From: Tissierella sp032104385
GTDB lineage: Bacteria > Bacillota > Clostridia > Tissierellales > Tissierellaceae
Direction: 5' to 3'
Assembly: GCF_032104385.1 (NCBI RefSeq)
Contig: NZ_DAMCHJ010000008.1
Span: forward strand, 62,001 to 126,000
Length of the DNA: 64,000 nucleotides
Under the pieces are notes generated by a model, which saw nothing but the letters and a program-made list of their open reading frames with translations, was not told the DNA's origin and made no database searches. Shown here one piece after another: positions 6,794-16,318 of this stretch. A program made the position numbers and the translations under genes. How positions within the stretch are numbered: position 1 is the first letter of the stretch; each line of letters starts with the position of its first letter.

Positions 6794-9112
6794 GTGATTA
6801 CTAAAATTAAAAAAAGGGATGGCAGAGAGGTTCCTTTTAATATTGAAAAGATTTCTAATGCAATTTTTAAAGCGGCACAAGCTGCAGGAGGACATGATTA
6901 TAATACATCTATGGCTTTAGCAGAGAAAGTAGTAAATGTAGTAGATGATAAATTTCAAGGAAAGATACCAGATGTAGAAGATATACAAGATATTGTTGAA
7001 AAAGTGCTTATTGAATCTGGTCATGCTAGGACTGCTAAGGAATACATATTATATAGAGCTGAAAGAAATAGAGTAAGAGAAATGAATACTAGGCTTATGA
7101 AGGTATTTGAAGACCTTACATTTAAGGAAGCGAAGGATGTAGACATAAAAAGAGAAAATGCAAATATAGACGGAGATACAGCCATGGGTACAATGCTTAA
7201 ATATGGTTCTGAATCTGCCAAACAATTCTATGATTTATTTGTTTTAAATCCAAATCATTCAAAGGCTCATAAATCGGGAGATATCCATATACATGATTTA
7301 GACTTTCTTACATTAACTACTACTTGCTGTCAAATTGATATAGTAAAACTATTTGAGAATGGGTTTTGTACTGGACATGGATTTTTAAGGGAGCCGAAAG
7401 ACATACAATCCTATTCAGCTCTAGCATGCATAGCCATACAATCAAATCAGAATGATCAACATGGAGGACAATCCATACCTAACTTTGATTATGGAATGGC
7501 ACTGGGAGTTAAAAAGACTTATATTAAACAATATAGGCAAAATCTAAGGAAAGCCATTGAATTATTAGTTGAGGATGTGGATTTAGATGATAATTTAGAT
7601 AATGTATTTAAAATTTTAGAAGAATATAAGTTGTTTCCCACATTAGATAATAATGAGGAATATAGGGAAAAAGAAGCTGAATATTTAAAAGAATTATTAA
7701 ATGATAATGAAGTTGTTGAAAAGATACAAAATTTTGCTGAGAGAAATAGTTATAAAGATACGGACAAAAGAACCTTCCAAGCTATGGAGGCATTAATTCA
7801 TAATCTAAATACTATGCATTCTAGAGCAGGTGCACAAATTCCATTTAGTTCAATTAATTATGGTACGGATACATCGGTTGAAGGCAGGATGGTAATTAAA
7901 AACTTGCTATTAACTACTGAGCAAGGCTTAGGAAATGGAGAAACTCCAATATTTCCAATACAGATTTTCAAGGTAAAAGAAGGAGTTAATTATAATAAAG
8001 AAGATATAAATTATGATTTATTTAAATTGGCATGTAAAGTAAGCTCTAAAAGATTATTTCCTAATTTTTCATTTATAGATGCGCCTTTTAATCTTAAATA
8101 TTATAAAAAAGGGGAACCTGAAACAGAAGTGGCTTACATGGGATGTAGGACTAGAGTAGTAGGAAATGTTTATGATCCATCTAGAGAAATTGTAAATGGT
8201 AGAGGAAACCTAAGTTTTACCACCATAAATCTTCCAAGATTAGGTATTCAAAATCAGGGTAATATAGAAGGATTTTATAAACAATTAGATGAAACTATAG
8301 ATCTAGTTATAGAGCAATTAATAGAAAGATTTGAGATACAAGCAAGTAAAAAAGTAAATAACTTTCCATTTCTTATGGGACAGGGCATCTGGATGGATTC
8401 AGAGAAACTGTCTAAAGATGATAGTATAAGAGAAGTATTGAAACATGGTACATTGTCCATTGGTTTTATAGGTTTAGCTGAATGTCTAAAAGCTTTAGTA
8501 GGAACTCATCATGGTGAGAATAAGGAGTCTCAAAAACTTGGAATAGCAATAGTTAAGCATATGAGAGATAGGATGGACGATATTAGTAAACAATATAAGA
8601 TGAATTTTACTTTAATTGGAACTCCAGCTGAGGGTACTGCAGGGCGATTTGTTAAGATTGATAGGGATATATTTGGAGATATAGAGGGTGTAACTACAAA
8701 AGAGTATTATACAAATAGCTTTCATATTCCAGTTTATTACAAGATTAAAGCAATAGATAAGATAAATTTAGAAGCACCATATCATGAATTAACTAATGCT
8801 GGACATATAACTTATGTAGAGTTAGATGGGGATCCATCTTATAATTTAGAAGCATTTGAAAAGGTTGTTAGAGCTATGAAAGAAGCTGGTATTGGATATG
8901 GCTCAATTAACCATCCAATAGATAGAGATCCAGTATGTGGCTATACAGGAATAATCGGAGATATATGTCCGCAATGTGGAAGGCAAGAAGGAGATATTAA
9001 ATTTGAAAGAATTCGCCGTATAACAGGATATTTAGTAGGTACTCTTGATAGATTTAATGATGCTAAAAAAGCTGAAGAAAGAGATAGAGTAAAACATTTT
9101 TCCTGTAAATAA
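6794..9112 (+). CDS. nrdD: Anaerobic ribonucleoside-triphosphate reductase, catalytic subunit
   Basis: Class III ribonucleotide reductase, making dNTPs without oxygen using a glycyl radical. Residues 1-95 form an ATP-cone (KKRDGREVPFNIEKI), the allosteric activity site. The catalytic barrel carries TTTCCQIDI and YMGCRTRVV (active-site cysteines). The glycyl-radical loop RRITGYLVG has the radical Gly at about 745, and a preceding Cys cluster (CGYTG...CPQCG) is the zinc site. Length 772 aa. The start is GTG with AGGGGG upstream. nrdG follows 15 bases later, and the promoter carries NrdR-type boxes. Confidence 0.96.
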   Translation: MITKIKKRDGREVPFNIEKISNAIFKAAQAAGGHDYNTSMALAEKVVNVVDDKFQGKIPDVEDIQDIVEKVLIESGHARTAKEYILYRAERNRVREMNTRLMKVFEDLTFKEAKDVDIKRENANIDGDTAMGTMLKYGSESAKQFYDLFVLNPNHSKAHKSGDIHIHDLDFLTLTTTCCQIDIVKLFENGFCTGHGFLREPKDIQSYSALACIAIQSNQNDQHGGQSIPNFDYGMALGVKKTYIKQYRQNLRKAIELLVEDVDLDDNLDNVFKILEEYKLFPTLDNNEEYREKEAEYLKELLNDNEVVEKIQNFAERNSYKDTDKRTFQAMEALIHNLNTMHSRAGAQIPFSSINYGTDTSVEGRMVIKNLLLTTEQGLGNGETPIFPIQIFKVKEGVNYNKEDINYDLFKLACKVSSKRLFPNFSFIDAPFNLKYYKKGEPETEVAYMGCRTRVVGNVYDPSREIVNGRGNLSFTTINLPRLGIQNQGNIEGFYKQLDETIDLVIEQLIERFEIQASKKVNNFPFLMGQGIWMDSEKLSKDDSIREVLKHGTLSIGFIGLAECLKALVGTHHGENKESQKLGIAIVKHMRDRMDDISKQYKMNFTLIGTPAEGTAGRFVKIDRDIFGDIEGVTTKEYYTNSFHIPVYYKIKAIDKINLEAPYHELTNAGHITYVELDGDPSYNLEAFEKVVRAMKEAGIGYGSINHPIDRDPVCGYTGIIGDICPQCGRQEGDIKFERIRRITGYLVGTLDRFNDAKKAEERDRVKHFSCK

Positions 9113-9127
9113 GTAAGGAGAAGCAAA

Positions 9128-9598
9128 ATGAATAAAATAAGAATAGCAGGAATAGAAGAAGAGTCTATTGTAGATGGTCCAGGTATTAGGTTAGTAGTAT
9201 TTACTCAAGGATGTAGTCATAATTGTATTGGATGCCATAATCCTGAAACCCATTCCTTTTACGGAGGTAAATTAATAGATATAGATGATATAGTTAATAT
9301 GATAATACAAAATCCTTTATTAGATGGAATTACTCTTAGTGGGGGAGAACCTTTTGAGCAAGCAACGGAATGTAGTATCTTAGCTGAAAAGGTTAAAAAT
9401 ATGGGATTAAATGTAGTTACCTATACAGGATATACCTTTGAAGAAATACTTAGAAATGATAAATTTAGAGAATTGCTATTGCAAACTGATATATTAATAG
9501 ATGGTAAGTTTGATATATCTAAAAAATCCATGATGTTACAGTTTCGAGGTTCAACAAATCAAAGGATAATAGATGTGAAAAAATACTTGGGACGATAA
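9128..9598 (+). CDS. nrdG: Anaerobic ribonucleotide reductase activating protein
   Basis: Radical-SAM activase that installs the glycyl radical on NrdD. The 156-aa protein has the NrdG-type motif CSHNCIGCHNP (Cys30, 34, 37), DGPGIRLVVFTQGC before it, and LSGGEPFEQ and DILIDGKFD after it. RBS AAGGAG is 7 bases before the ATG. It is cotranscribed with nrdD, 15 bases downstream of its stop. Confidence 0.96.
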   Translation: MNKIRIAGIEEESIVDGPGIRLVVFTQGCSHNCIGCHNPETHSFYGGKLIDIDDIVNMIIQNPLLDGITLSGGEPFEQATECSILAEKVKNMGLNVVTYTGYTFEEILRNDKFRELLLQTDILIDGKFDISKKSMMLQFRGSTNQRIIDVKKYLGR

Positions 9599-9671
9599 CA
9601 AGATTATTTTCATTGTTAAAGTATAATATATTTGATAATATATGGTAAAGGAGTATTTTGAGAGGTGAAAT

Positions 9672-10169
9672 ATGTTTAAGTTGGATGTTATTAAAGATAT
9701 GAATCAGGAAGAAAGATTAAGATATATGCTAGTTCTTACCAAAAGTCAAGTTAGTTCAGAGAAAGATGATTTAGCCAATATATCAAATGTAACAGGTATA
9801 ATAATGTCTTGTGTTGATATATTGAACTGGGCAGGTTTCTATATATTAAGGGATAAAGAATTAGTATTAGGACCATTTCAAGGGTTGCCAGCTTGTAATA
9901 GAATTTCCATAGGCAAAGGAGTATGTGGGAAGGCAGTAGAAACTAGAGAAGTTCAGTTGATTCCAGATGTTAATTTATTTCCAGGACATATTGCGTGTGA
10001 CTCGGCCTCAAACTCAGAGCTTGTTATCCCATTAATGAAAGATAATAAAGTTTATGGAGTATTAGATTTAGATAGTCCTGTAAAAAATAGATTTACAAAA
10101 CTAGAAGAGGAATATTTTATTAAACTTGTTGAAATATTAAATGAAAATATTAATTGGGATAATATATAG
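9672..10169 (+). CDS. msrC: Free methionine-(R)-sulfoxide reductase (GAF domain)
   Basis: A 165-aa single GAF-domain enzyme that reduces free methionine-(R)-sulfoxide. The fRMsr signature is complete: GPFQGLPACNRI, GKGVCGKAVETREVQLIPDV, FPGHIACDSASNSE and YGVLDLDSP. The three catalytic cysteines are those in LPAC, GVCG and HIACD. Most GAF sensors lack these cysteines, so an enzymatic role is favoured over signalling. RBS GAGAGGTG is just upstream. It complements msrA at 5.3 kb in oxidative repair. Confidence 0.92.
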   Translation: MFKLDVIKDMNQEERLRYMLVLTKSQVSSEKDDLANISNVTGIIMSCVDILNWAGFYILRDKELVLGPFQGLPACNRISIGKGVCGKAVETREVQLIPDVNLFPGHIACDSASNSELVIPLMKDNKVYGVLDLDSPVKNRFTKLEEEYFIKLVEILNENINWDNI

Positions 10170-10190
10170 ACTTTATTAATAAAGTATTTT
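10170..10190 (+). terminator. Possible weak terminator after msrC
   Basis: Perfect 16-bp AT-rich palindrome ACTTTATTAATAAAGT followed by ATTTT. The low stem stability makes it uncertain. Confidence 0.4.
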
Positions 10191-10292
10191 AATTAAAGTT
10201 TAAAGACTATTGATGTTGGTAAAGATTATAATACTGTATTCAACTAGGAATAATATAAAAAACAAATAATAATTACAGAGAGGATGATAAAT

Positions 10293-11747
10293 ATGAGAGT
10301 CTTGGAAGGTCTTAATCCAGAGAGGGTAATGTATTATTTCGAAGAAATATCTAAAATACCTCGTTGCTCTTATGATGAACAAAGAATAAGTAATTATTTG
10401 GTCAATTTAGGTGAAAATTTAGGATTAGAAGTTATTCAAGATGAAGCATTAAACGTAATTATAAAAAAACCAGCATATAAAGGATATGAAAACAGTCCTA
10501 CTGTAATACTACAAGGACATATGGATATGGTCGGTGAAAAGATCAATGATTCAAATCATGATTTTTCAAAGGATCCAATTAATATGGAGATAGATGGAGA
10601 TTATATTATTGCAAGAGAAACGACTCTTGGGGCTGATAATGGTATTGCAGTAGCTATGGCATTAGCTATACTAGAATCAAAAGATATACCTCATCCAACA
10701 TTAGAAGTGCTTATTACATCAAATGAAGAATCAGGTATGAGCGGAGCTGAAGCATTGGATCCAGCTAATATAAGAGGTAAGATTTTAATAAATATTGACT
10801 CTGAAGAAGAGGGGAAGATACTTGTAAGCTGTGCAGGTGGAGAGAGAAATATAATAACCATTCCAATAGAATGGAAAGAACTACCTGAAAAAAAGGAATT
10901 ATATGAGTTAATAGTTACTGGATTAAAAGGTGGACACTCAGGCATGGAAATTGATAAGGGTAGGGGAAATGCCAATAAAATAATGGGAAGGATATTAAAT
11001 ACACTAAATAGAAATATAGATATAGATTTATGTTATATAGGAGGTGGTTCTAAATCCAATGCTATTCCTAGATATGCGAAAGTCATTATGGGGATTCCAA
11101 GTAATGATATAGAAGAAACTAAACGTATAGTTTCAAATATAGAGGAAGATTTAAAATTTGAGTTAAGTTCTTCTGATAGGGATATTAAATTAGAAATTAA
11201 TAAAATAAAAAATAATATAGATAAGGTGTTTTCAAAAGCAACTAAGGATAAGATAATTACTTCATTGATGCTTTTACCTAATGGAGTTAAATCTATGAGT
11301 ATAGACATAGAAGGATTAGTAGAAAGTTCTAATAATGTAGGTGTTATAAAGGTTGCTGAAGATGAGATAACTATTGAAATATCCATTAGATCATCAGTAG
11401 GAACATTAAAATCCTATATTTCAAATCAAATAAGTTTATTAGCAGAAATTATGGGAATAAAATGGGAAAGACTTTCCTCATATCCTGCTTGGGAATATAG
11501 CAAAGAATCTTATATAAGAGATATATTTAAAGAAACATATAAAGACATATATGGTAAAGATATAAATGTTACGGCTATTCATGCAGGTCTTGAGTGTGGA
11601 TTATTTAAAGAAAAATTTGGTGATATGGATATGGTGTCCTTTGGACCAAATATGTATGGGGTACATGCACCTGGAGAAAAACTTAGTATTTCGTCTACAG
11701 AAAGGACATATGAATTGTTATTAAAAGTATTAGAAAGAATTAAATAA
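10293..11747 (+). CDS. pepD: Beta-Ala-His dipeptidase (PepD, M20 metallopeptidase)
   Basis: Cytosolic zinc aminoacyl-histidine dipeptidase (Xaa-His). The PepD-type order is seen: SKIPRCSYDEQRISNYL near the N-terminus, QGHMDMV (Zn ligand His), GADNGIAVAMA (bridging Asp), SNEESGMSGA (catalytic Glu pair), a dimerisation domain around 190-390, HAGLECGLF, and GPNMYGVHAPGE near the end. The length of 484 aa fits. An ATG at 10284 abuts the GAGAGG, so the ATG at 10293, 9 bases after it, is preferred. It seems monocistronic. Confidence 0.93.
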   Translation: MRVLEGLNPERVMYYFEEISKIPRCSYDEQRISNYLVNLGENLGLEVIQDEALNVIIKKPAYKGYENSPTVILQGHMDMVGEKINDSNHDFSKDPINMEIDGDYIIARETTLGADNGIAVAMALAILESKDIPHPTLEVLITSNEESGMSGAEALDPANIRGKILINIDSEEEGKILVSCAGGERNIITIPIEWKELPEKKELYELIVTGLKGGHSGMEIDKGRGNANKIMGRILNTLNRNIDIDLCYIGGGSKSNAIPRYAKVIMGIPSNDIEETKRIVSNIEEDLKFELSSSDRDIKLEINKIKNNIDKVFSKATKDKIITSLMLLPNGVKSMSIDIEGLVESSNNVGVIKVAEDEITIEISIRSSVGTLKSYISNQISLLAEIMGIKWERLSSYPAWEYSKESYIRDIFKETYKDIYGKDINVTAIHAGLECGLFKEKFGDMDMVSFGPNMYGVHAPGEKLSISSTERTYELLLKVLERIK

Positions 11748-11835
11748 ATTTTCTAAAATATATATGTACTTCTATAGTTAAATAGGGTATCATTAGCATA
11801 TAATTAATTAAATATAATTGCAAAGGAGAATAAAA

Positions 11836-12240
11836 ATGGACAATAAAAAAGATGAAACTTTTGAATACAATGATGAGCATTGTGGTGGATGCGGATGTGG
11901 GTGTGACTGTAGTGATGACCATGAATATGAAAATTTTGAATTTGAGGATATGGATGGAAATGATATAATTTATCTAACATTAGATGATGATACTGAGTTA
12001 GAGTGCAATGTTTTAGGTATATTTGAGGTTGAAGATATTGAATATATTGCATTGTTGCCTATGGGAGAAGAGGAAGTGTTACTTTATAGATATGTTGAAC
12101 TTGAAGATGATGAGTTCGATTTATTACCTATTGAAAATGAAGAAGAATTTACAACTGTATCAGAAGCATTTGAAGCTTTATTTTTGGATGAAGAAGATTT
12201 TGTAGAGTATGAAAATTACGATGAATTAGACGAGGAATAA
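11836..12240 (+). CDS. DUF1292 family acidic protein with Cys-rich N-terminus
   Basis: A 134-aa very acidic protein. The centre (about residues 35-90, YLTLDDDTELECNVLGIFEV...YIALLPM) matches DUF1292, a small family common in Firmicutes with no known function. Ahead of it is a cluster HCGGCGCGCDCSDDH that could bind a metal, and the C-terminus is a Glu/Asp tail. The ATG at 11836, 8 bases after AAAGGAG, is preferred over the TTG 18 bases upstream, which precedes the RBS. A terminator follows. Confidence 0.8.
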   Translation: MDNKKDETFEYNDEHCGGCGCGCDCSDDHEYENFEFEDMDGNDIIYLTLDDDTELECNVLGIFEVEDIEYIALLPMGEEEVLLYRYVELEDDEFDLLPIENEEEFTTVSEAFEALFLDEEDFVEYENYDELDEE

Positions 12241-12249
12241 TTATATAGG

Positions 12250-12280
12250 AGCACTTTGCCATTTGGGTAAAGTGCTTTTT
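12250..12280 (+). terminator. Rho-independent terminator after the DUF1292 gene
   Basis: Ten-base-pair stem GCACTTTGCC / GGTAAAGTGC (one G-T pair), loop ATTTG, then TTTTT. It overlaps the open frame upstream of the next gene, ruling out a start there. Confidence 0.88.
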
Positions 12281-12304
12281 GTAAACTGTAGGAGGGCAGG
12301 AAAA

Positions 12305-13126
12305 TTGTATAAATTAATAGCCATTGATTTAGATGGAACATTGCTAGATGATAATAAAGCAATACCAAAAGAAAACTTAGATACTATAAATGAATTAATT
12401 AAAAGAGATTATGAGATAGTTATTGCTACAGGACGAAGATATTGGTCTGCCAAGGAATTAACTAAGAAAATAGATGGTCATATGACAATTTTAGCTAACA
12501 ATGGCAATATAGTTAGAAACTCAGAAAATGATAAGGTAATATTTTCTAAGTACCTCAATATGGAGGATTTTCGAATTGTTGTTGAGGAAGGAAGAAAGAG
12601 GAACTTAAGCCCAATTATCCATATAGATGGATATGAAGATGGCATTGATATGATAGTTGAATTTTCTGGAGATTATCAGGATTATTTGGAAAACGATAAT
12701 AGATTTAAAAAGGTGAATGATTGTCTAGAAATATCAGATGATAGGATATTAGCAGTGGTTTATGGAGATTATAAAGAAGCGATTTATCCTTTTTATGAGG
12801 ATATAAAGAATAGATATCCTAATGCTTATAATATCCATATAATGGAGAATATAAAATTTGCAGAAACTATGCTAGAAATAATGAATCCTCTTGGAAGTAA
12901 GTGGATTAGTTTACTAGAGTATGCTAGTACATTAAATATTAAAGCTGAAGAAATAATTGCAATTGGTGATGACAATAATGATTTAGAGATGATAAAAAAT
13001 GCTGGTCTTGGCATAGCAATGAAAAATGCTAGTACTTTAGTAAAGTCTTCAGCAGAAATAATTTCAGATAGAGATAATAATGAAGCAGGTGTTGCTTTTC
13101 AATTAAAAAGGGTATTAAATATTTAA
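12305..13126 (+). CDS. Cof-type HAD-IIB family hydrolase
   Basis: A haloacid-dehalogenase phosphatase of the Cof/YbiV type (273 aa), likely acting on sugar or nucleotide phosphates in the cytosol. Motif I is AIDLDGTLLDDN at the N-terminus, motif II is IATGRRYWS, motif III is a Lys near PLGSKW, and motif IV is IGDDNNDLEMI; the C2b cap lies between. The start is TTG at 12305 with GGAGGG 8 bases upstream. It is followed closely by a radical-SAM gene (15 bases). Confidence 0.88.
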   Translation: MYKLIAIDLDGTLLDDNKAIPKENLDTINELIKRDYEIVIATGRRYWSAKELTKKIDGHMTILANNGNIVRNSENDKVIFSKYLNMEDFRIVVEEGRKRNLSPIIHIDGYEDGIDMIVEFSGDYQDYLENDNRFKKVNDCLEISDDRILAVVYGDYKEAIYPFYEDIKNRYPNAYNIHIMENIKFAETMLEIMNPLGSKWISLLEYASTLNIKAEEIIAIGDDNNDLEMIKNAGLGIAMKNASTLVKSSAEIISDRDNNEAGVAFQLKRVLNI

Positions 13127-13141
13127 GAAAGGAGGAAGAAG

Positions 13142-14095
13142 TTGAATCAAATAACAGTATATAACACTTACTCCAAATACCTAAATGATAAATATGGTGA
13201 GAAGGTATATAAACTACCCATAAATCTTCCATTAACATGTCCGAACAGGGATGGAACTGTTGGCAAGGGGGGGTGTATCTTTTGTGGAGAAGAGGGAGGA
13301 TCTTTTGAAAACCTAGAATCTTCTATATCTATAAGAGAACAATTGGAAATAAATAAAGAGTATATTGGGGTAAGGTATAAGGCGAAGAAGTTTATAGCAT
13401 ATTTTCAAAATTTTACAAACACTTATTTGCCTTTTGAAAAATTTAAAAATTGTATAGAAGAGGCTTTGATTGATGATATAGTTGGGATATCTATATCAAC
13501 TAGACCTGATTGCATTAATGATAGATATCTAGAATATTTATCTAAGGTTAAAGAAGAGTATAATATTGATATAACTATAGAATTAGGACTTCAAACGGTA
13601 AACTATTATACTTTGAAGAAGATTAATAGAGGACATACCTTGGCGGAATATATAGATGCTGCAATAAAAATTAAGAAATATGAGTTAAGAAACTGTACTC
13701 ATATAATCTTAAATCTTCCTTGGGATAATGATATAGATGTAATTGAAAATGCAAAGATAATATCATCCTTAGGAGTAGAAGAAATAAAACTTCATGCTTT
13801 GTATATAGTAGATGGAACTGCCTTAGGAAATCTTTATAAGAGAGGAGAAATATCTTTAATATCTAAGGAAGAGTATATTGAAAGGGTAATTTTGTTTTTA
13901 GAATATTTGGATCCCAATATTGTAATACAAAGAATTATAGGTAGAGCTCCTGAGAAAAATTCATTATTTACTAATTGGAATGAGTCTTGGTGGAAGATTA
14001 GAGATGAGATAGTATCAATTATGGAGCGAAGGCACTCTAGACAAGGTACTAAGTTTAATTATCTAAATGGAAAAGGAATAAAAAAATTCGAATAA
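13142..14095 (+). CDS. YhcC-like radical SAM protein (TIGR01212 family)
   Basis: A 317-aa radical-SAM protein. The cluster-binding motif has the long spacing of this family, CPNRDGTVGKGGCIFC, near residues 33-48. Later segments SISTRPDCI, ELGLQTVNYYTLKKINRGHT and LPWDN are typical of YhcC/TIGR01212 and the related Elp3-like barrel. The substrate is not established for this family. TTG start with the strong RBS AAAGGAGG, 15 bases after the HAD gene, so the two are probably one transcript. Confidence 0.87.
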   Translation: MNQITVYNTYSKYLNDKYGEKVYKLPINLPLTCPNRDGTVGKGGCIFCGEEGGSFENLESSISIREQLEINKEYIGVRYKAKKFIAYFQNFTNTYLPFEKFKNCIEEALIDDIVGISISTRPDCINDRYLEYLSKVKEEYNIDITIELGLQTVNYYTLKKINRGHTLAEYIDAAIKIKKYELRNCTHIILNLPWDNDIDVIENAKIISSLGVEEIKLHALYIVDGTALGNLYKRGEISLISKEEYIERVILFLEYLDPNIVIQRIIGRAPEKNSLFTNWNESWWKIRDEIVSIMERRHSRQGTKFNYLNGKGIKKFE

Positions 14096-14176
14096 TCTTG
14101 TAAGATAAAAGAGGAAATTCAAGATTTATGTCGAATATATAATTATAAAATAAAAGAAAGGTAGAGGTGGTTAGTC

Positions 14177-14611
14177 ATGGTTAAGTTAATTTTAGGTGAA
14201 AAGGGTTCAGGGAAGACAAAATGGTTAATTGACAATGCTAACAAAGATATGAAAGAAGGCAACGGGAATATTGCTTTTATTGATGTGGATGACAACCATA
14301 TATTTACTTTAAATTATAATGTGAGATTAATCAATGCCATGGAGTTCAATATATTAAATATTGAATCATTCTATGGCTTTTTGTGTGGTTTAATTGGAAT
14401 GGATTATGACGTGGAAAAAATCTATGTAGATAGTATATATAAGGTAATTAAGTTGGATATACCAAGTTTAGAGAAACTTGTAGAGAATTTAAATATAATA
14501 AGTGAAAAATTTGAAATAGAATTTTTTATAAATATAGACTATACTATGGAACAAATACCAGAAAATCTAAAGGAATATTGTATAGAGTTAGAAGTTGAAT
14601 ATGCAATATAA
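14177..14611 (+). CDS. Small P-loop ATP-binding protein
   Basis: A 144-aa protein with a Walker A motif GEKGSGKT at residues 7-14. Later strands end in FIDVDD and KIYVDSIYK; the latter may be the Walker B equivalent. Similar short proteins of Clostridia are often labelled 'twitching motility protein PilT', but there is no pilus context here and the function is unknown. RBS GGTAGAGGTGG. A strong terminator follows. Confidence 0.65.
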   Translation: MVKLILGEKGSGKTKWLIDNANKDMKEGNGNIAFIDVDDNHIFTLNYNVRLINAMEFNILNIESFYGFLCGLIGMDYDVEKIYVDSIYKVIKLDIPSLEKLVENLNIISEKFEIEFFINIDYTMEQIPENLKEYCIELEVEYAI

Positions 14612-14617
14612 GACAGG

Positions 14618-14648
14618 AGGCAGAAATCTTTATGATTTCTGCCTTTTT
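14618..14648. terminator. Terminator between convergent genes
   Basis: Perfect 11-bp stem AGGCAGAAATC / GATTTCTGCCT, loop TTTAT, then TTTT on the plus strand. Confidence 0.88.
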
Positions 14649-14663
14649 AGATAATTATTTTCA

Positions 14664-14831
14664 CTATTTCATATTATTTGGTTTAAATGTACCACAATCT
14701 GTTTCTTCAGATGAAGATGCATTTCTCGGCTGTATTTCTATTTTACCAGCTGTACAAAGATCTCCATTTTTATAGTAATGGCAAGTATTTACTACACACT
14801 TTACTCCTTGGGTAATATTTTCATCATGCAT
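14664..14831 (-). CDS. DUF1540 domain protein
   Basis: A 55-aa protein with cysteines spaced as in DUF1540: VKCVVNTCHYY, LCTAGKIEI and TDCGTF. This short Cys-rich domain is widespread in Clostridia, often in spore-formers, and is probably metal binding; its role is unknown. The start at 14831 is chosen because AAAGGAG lies 8 bases upstream. A longer frame from 14861 would begin before this RBS. Confidence 0.82.
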   Translation of the reverse strand: MHDENITQGVKCVVNTCHYYKNGDLCTAGKIEIQPRNASSSEETDCGTFKPNNMK

Positions 14832-14959
14832 GATAAAGTCTCCTTTCAAAATAATTTTCAATATTAGTTTTACTAATTTCTAAATTATTATACCTATAAT
14901 AGTTTAAATAAAAGAGAAAATAAGGTAGAATATTTATATTAGATGAGAAAGGTGATAAA

Positions 14960-15694
14960 ATGGTAAAAAAAGAAAGACTTGATAAAATACTTGCTAATAT
15001 GGGATATGGCAGTAGAAAAGATGTAAAAAAATTTATAAAAGATGGTAAGGTGAAAGTAAATAATGCTATTATTTTAAATAATGAGTTTAAGGTAAATCCA
15101 TATGAAGACCAGATTTTTTTTAATAATGAAGAAGTATTATATAGAGAATATATATATATTATGTTAAACAAACCTCAAGGAATTGTATCATCTACAGATG
15201 ATCCAAAAACTAGAACCGTAATAGATTTACTTGATGAAGAATATTTAATTTATAAACCATTTCCCGTAGGAAGATTAGATAAGGATACAGAGGGATTGTT
15301 GATGCTGAGTAATGATGGAAAGTTAGCACATGAGCTACTATCTCCTAAAAAAGGAATAAATAAAACATACTATGCAGAAGTAGATGGATTTGTAGAAGAT
15401 AAATATATTGAAGTATTTAAAGCTGGTGTAATTTTGGAGGATGGATATAAAACTTTACCTGCAAGTTTAGAAATAATAAATGCAAATATAATATCTAAAG
15501 TACATTTAACTATTCAAGAGGGGAAATTTCATCAAGTTAAGAGGATGTTTGAAAGTATTGGAATGAAAGTTTTATTTCTAAAAAGAATCTCTATGGGACC
15601 TTTAGCTTTAGATGAATCATTAAATCCTGGAGAATGCAGAGAATTAACGGAAGACGAAATAGAATTATTAAAAATTCATGTAAATATGATATAA
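14960..15694 (+). CDS. RsuA/RluB-family pseudouridine synthase
   Basis: A 244-aa rRNA pseudouridine synthase. Residues 1-60 form an S4 RNA-binding domain (RLDKILANMGYGSRKDVKKFI); the catalytic domain has VGRLDKDTEGLLML with the nucleophile Asp107. It also shows LNKPQGIVSS and GKFHQVKRMF, typical of the RsuA/RluB/RluE/RluF group. Whether it acts on 16S or 23S rRNA cannot be decided from the sequence. Start ATG at 14960 with AAGGTG upstream. Confidence 0.92.
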   Translation: MVKKERLDKILANMGYGSRKDVKKFIKDGKVKVNNAIILNNEFKVNPYEDQIFFNNEEVLYREYIYIMLNKPQGIVSSTDDPKTRTVIDLLDEEYLIYKPFPVGRLDKDTEGLLMLSNDGKLAHELLSPKKGINKTYYAEVDGFVEDKYIEVFKAGVILEDGYKTLPASLEIINANIISKVHLTIQEGKFHQVKRMFESIGMKVLFLKRISMGPLALDESLNPGECRELTEDEIELLKIHVNMI

Positions 15695-15729
15695 TATAAT
15701 TAAAATTAAAATTAGATAGGGTGTGTAGT

Positions 15730-16281
15730 TTGAATTTTTATAATAAAAGGGGAAGTTTTGAAAGATTTTTTGATAATAGGTCTTCCATAATAATTCAATT
15801 TGAAAATGGAGATATAACCAAAAAACAGTTCTTAGAATATAATTATGATTTAGTAATGAAGATGAATTTAAAACCATTTTTGAGGATAGATAGTTATGAG
15901 ATGGGAATGTATAATTATCAATATTACAATGTATTAGCAAAATATTTTAATATGTTAGCAAAAGAAGTAAAAAATACTAGAAAACATCAAAAGTATTATA
16001 ATTATTATCTAAATAAGGGTAATAATTATTATCATGAAAAGGATAAAGCAGCTCTAAATTTACTTAAATATTTGGAATTTAAAGGAGTAGAAGCATATTA
16101 TATTAATGTCAATTCTAAGCTTTTAAATGGTAAACTTTATGAGATTGTACTTCTTGATTATAAGGAGGCAATATTTCATTCCAAGGCTATTTGGCTATTG
16201 GATATACTCAAGAAAGAAGGAGTATTCGTAGAAGAAAAAAAGATATCTTTAATAGATGAATATATTAATGAAACTTATTAA
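15730..16281 (+). CDS. Uncharacterised protein, DUF6648-like
   Basis: A protein of about 183 aa, rich in Tyr, Asn and Lys, with no membrane segment or signal peptide. The N-terminus SFERFFDNRSSIIIQFENGDITKKQFL and the rest of the pattern recall DUF6648 proteins of Clostridia, a tentative assignment. The start could be GTG at 15721 or TTG at 15730; the TTG lies 6 bases after AGGGTG and is preferred. The gene is convergent with the next one and shares a bidirectional terminator with it. Confidence 0.6.
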   Translation: MNFYNKRGSFERFFDNRSSIIIQFENGDITKKQFLEYNYDLVMKMNLKPFLRIDSYEMGMYNYQYYNVLAKYFNMLAKEVKNTRKHQKYYNYYLNKGNNYYHEKDKAALNLLKYLEFKGVEAYYINVNSKLLNGKLYEIVLLDYKEAIFHSKAIWLLDILKKEGVFVEEKKISLIDEYINETY

Positions 16282-16283
16282 AT

Positions 16284-16318
16284 AAAAAATAGAGTCTTCT
16301 AAAAAGACTCTATTTTTT
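16284..16318. terminator. Bidirectional terminator
   Basis: Perfect 15-bp stem AAAAAATAGAGTCTT / AAGACTCTATTTTTT with a 5-base loop. The A and T tracts serve both converging genes. Confidence 0.9.

Noticed and set aside
12023..12205. 60-codon frame within the DUF1292 gene
   Set aside because: Shadow frame; the DUF1292 reading is supported by family match and RBS.
12263..12304. TTG start at 12263 for the HAD gene
   Set aside because: It falls in the terminator of the previous gene; the TTG at 12305 has GGAGGG at proper spacing.
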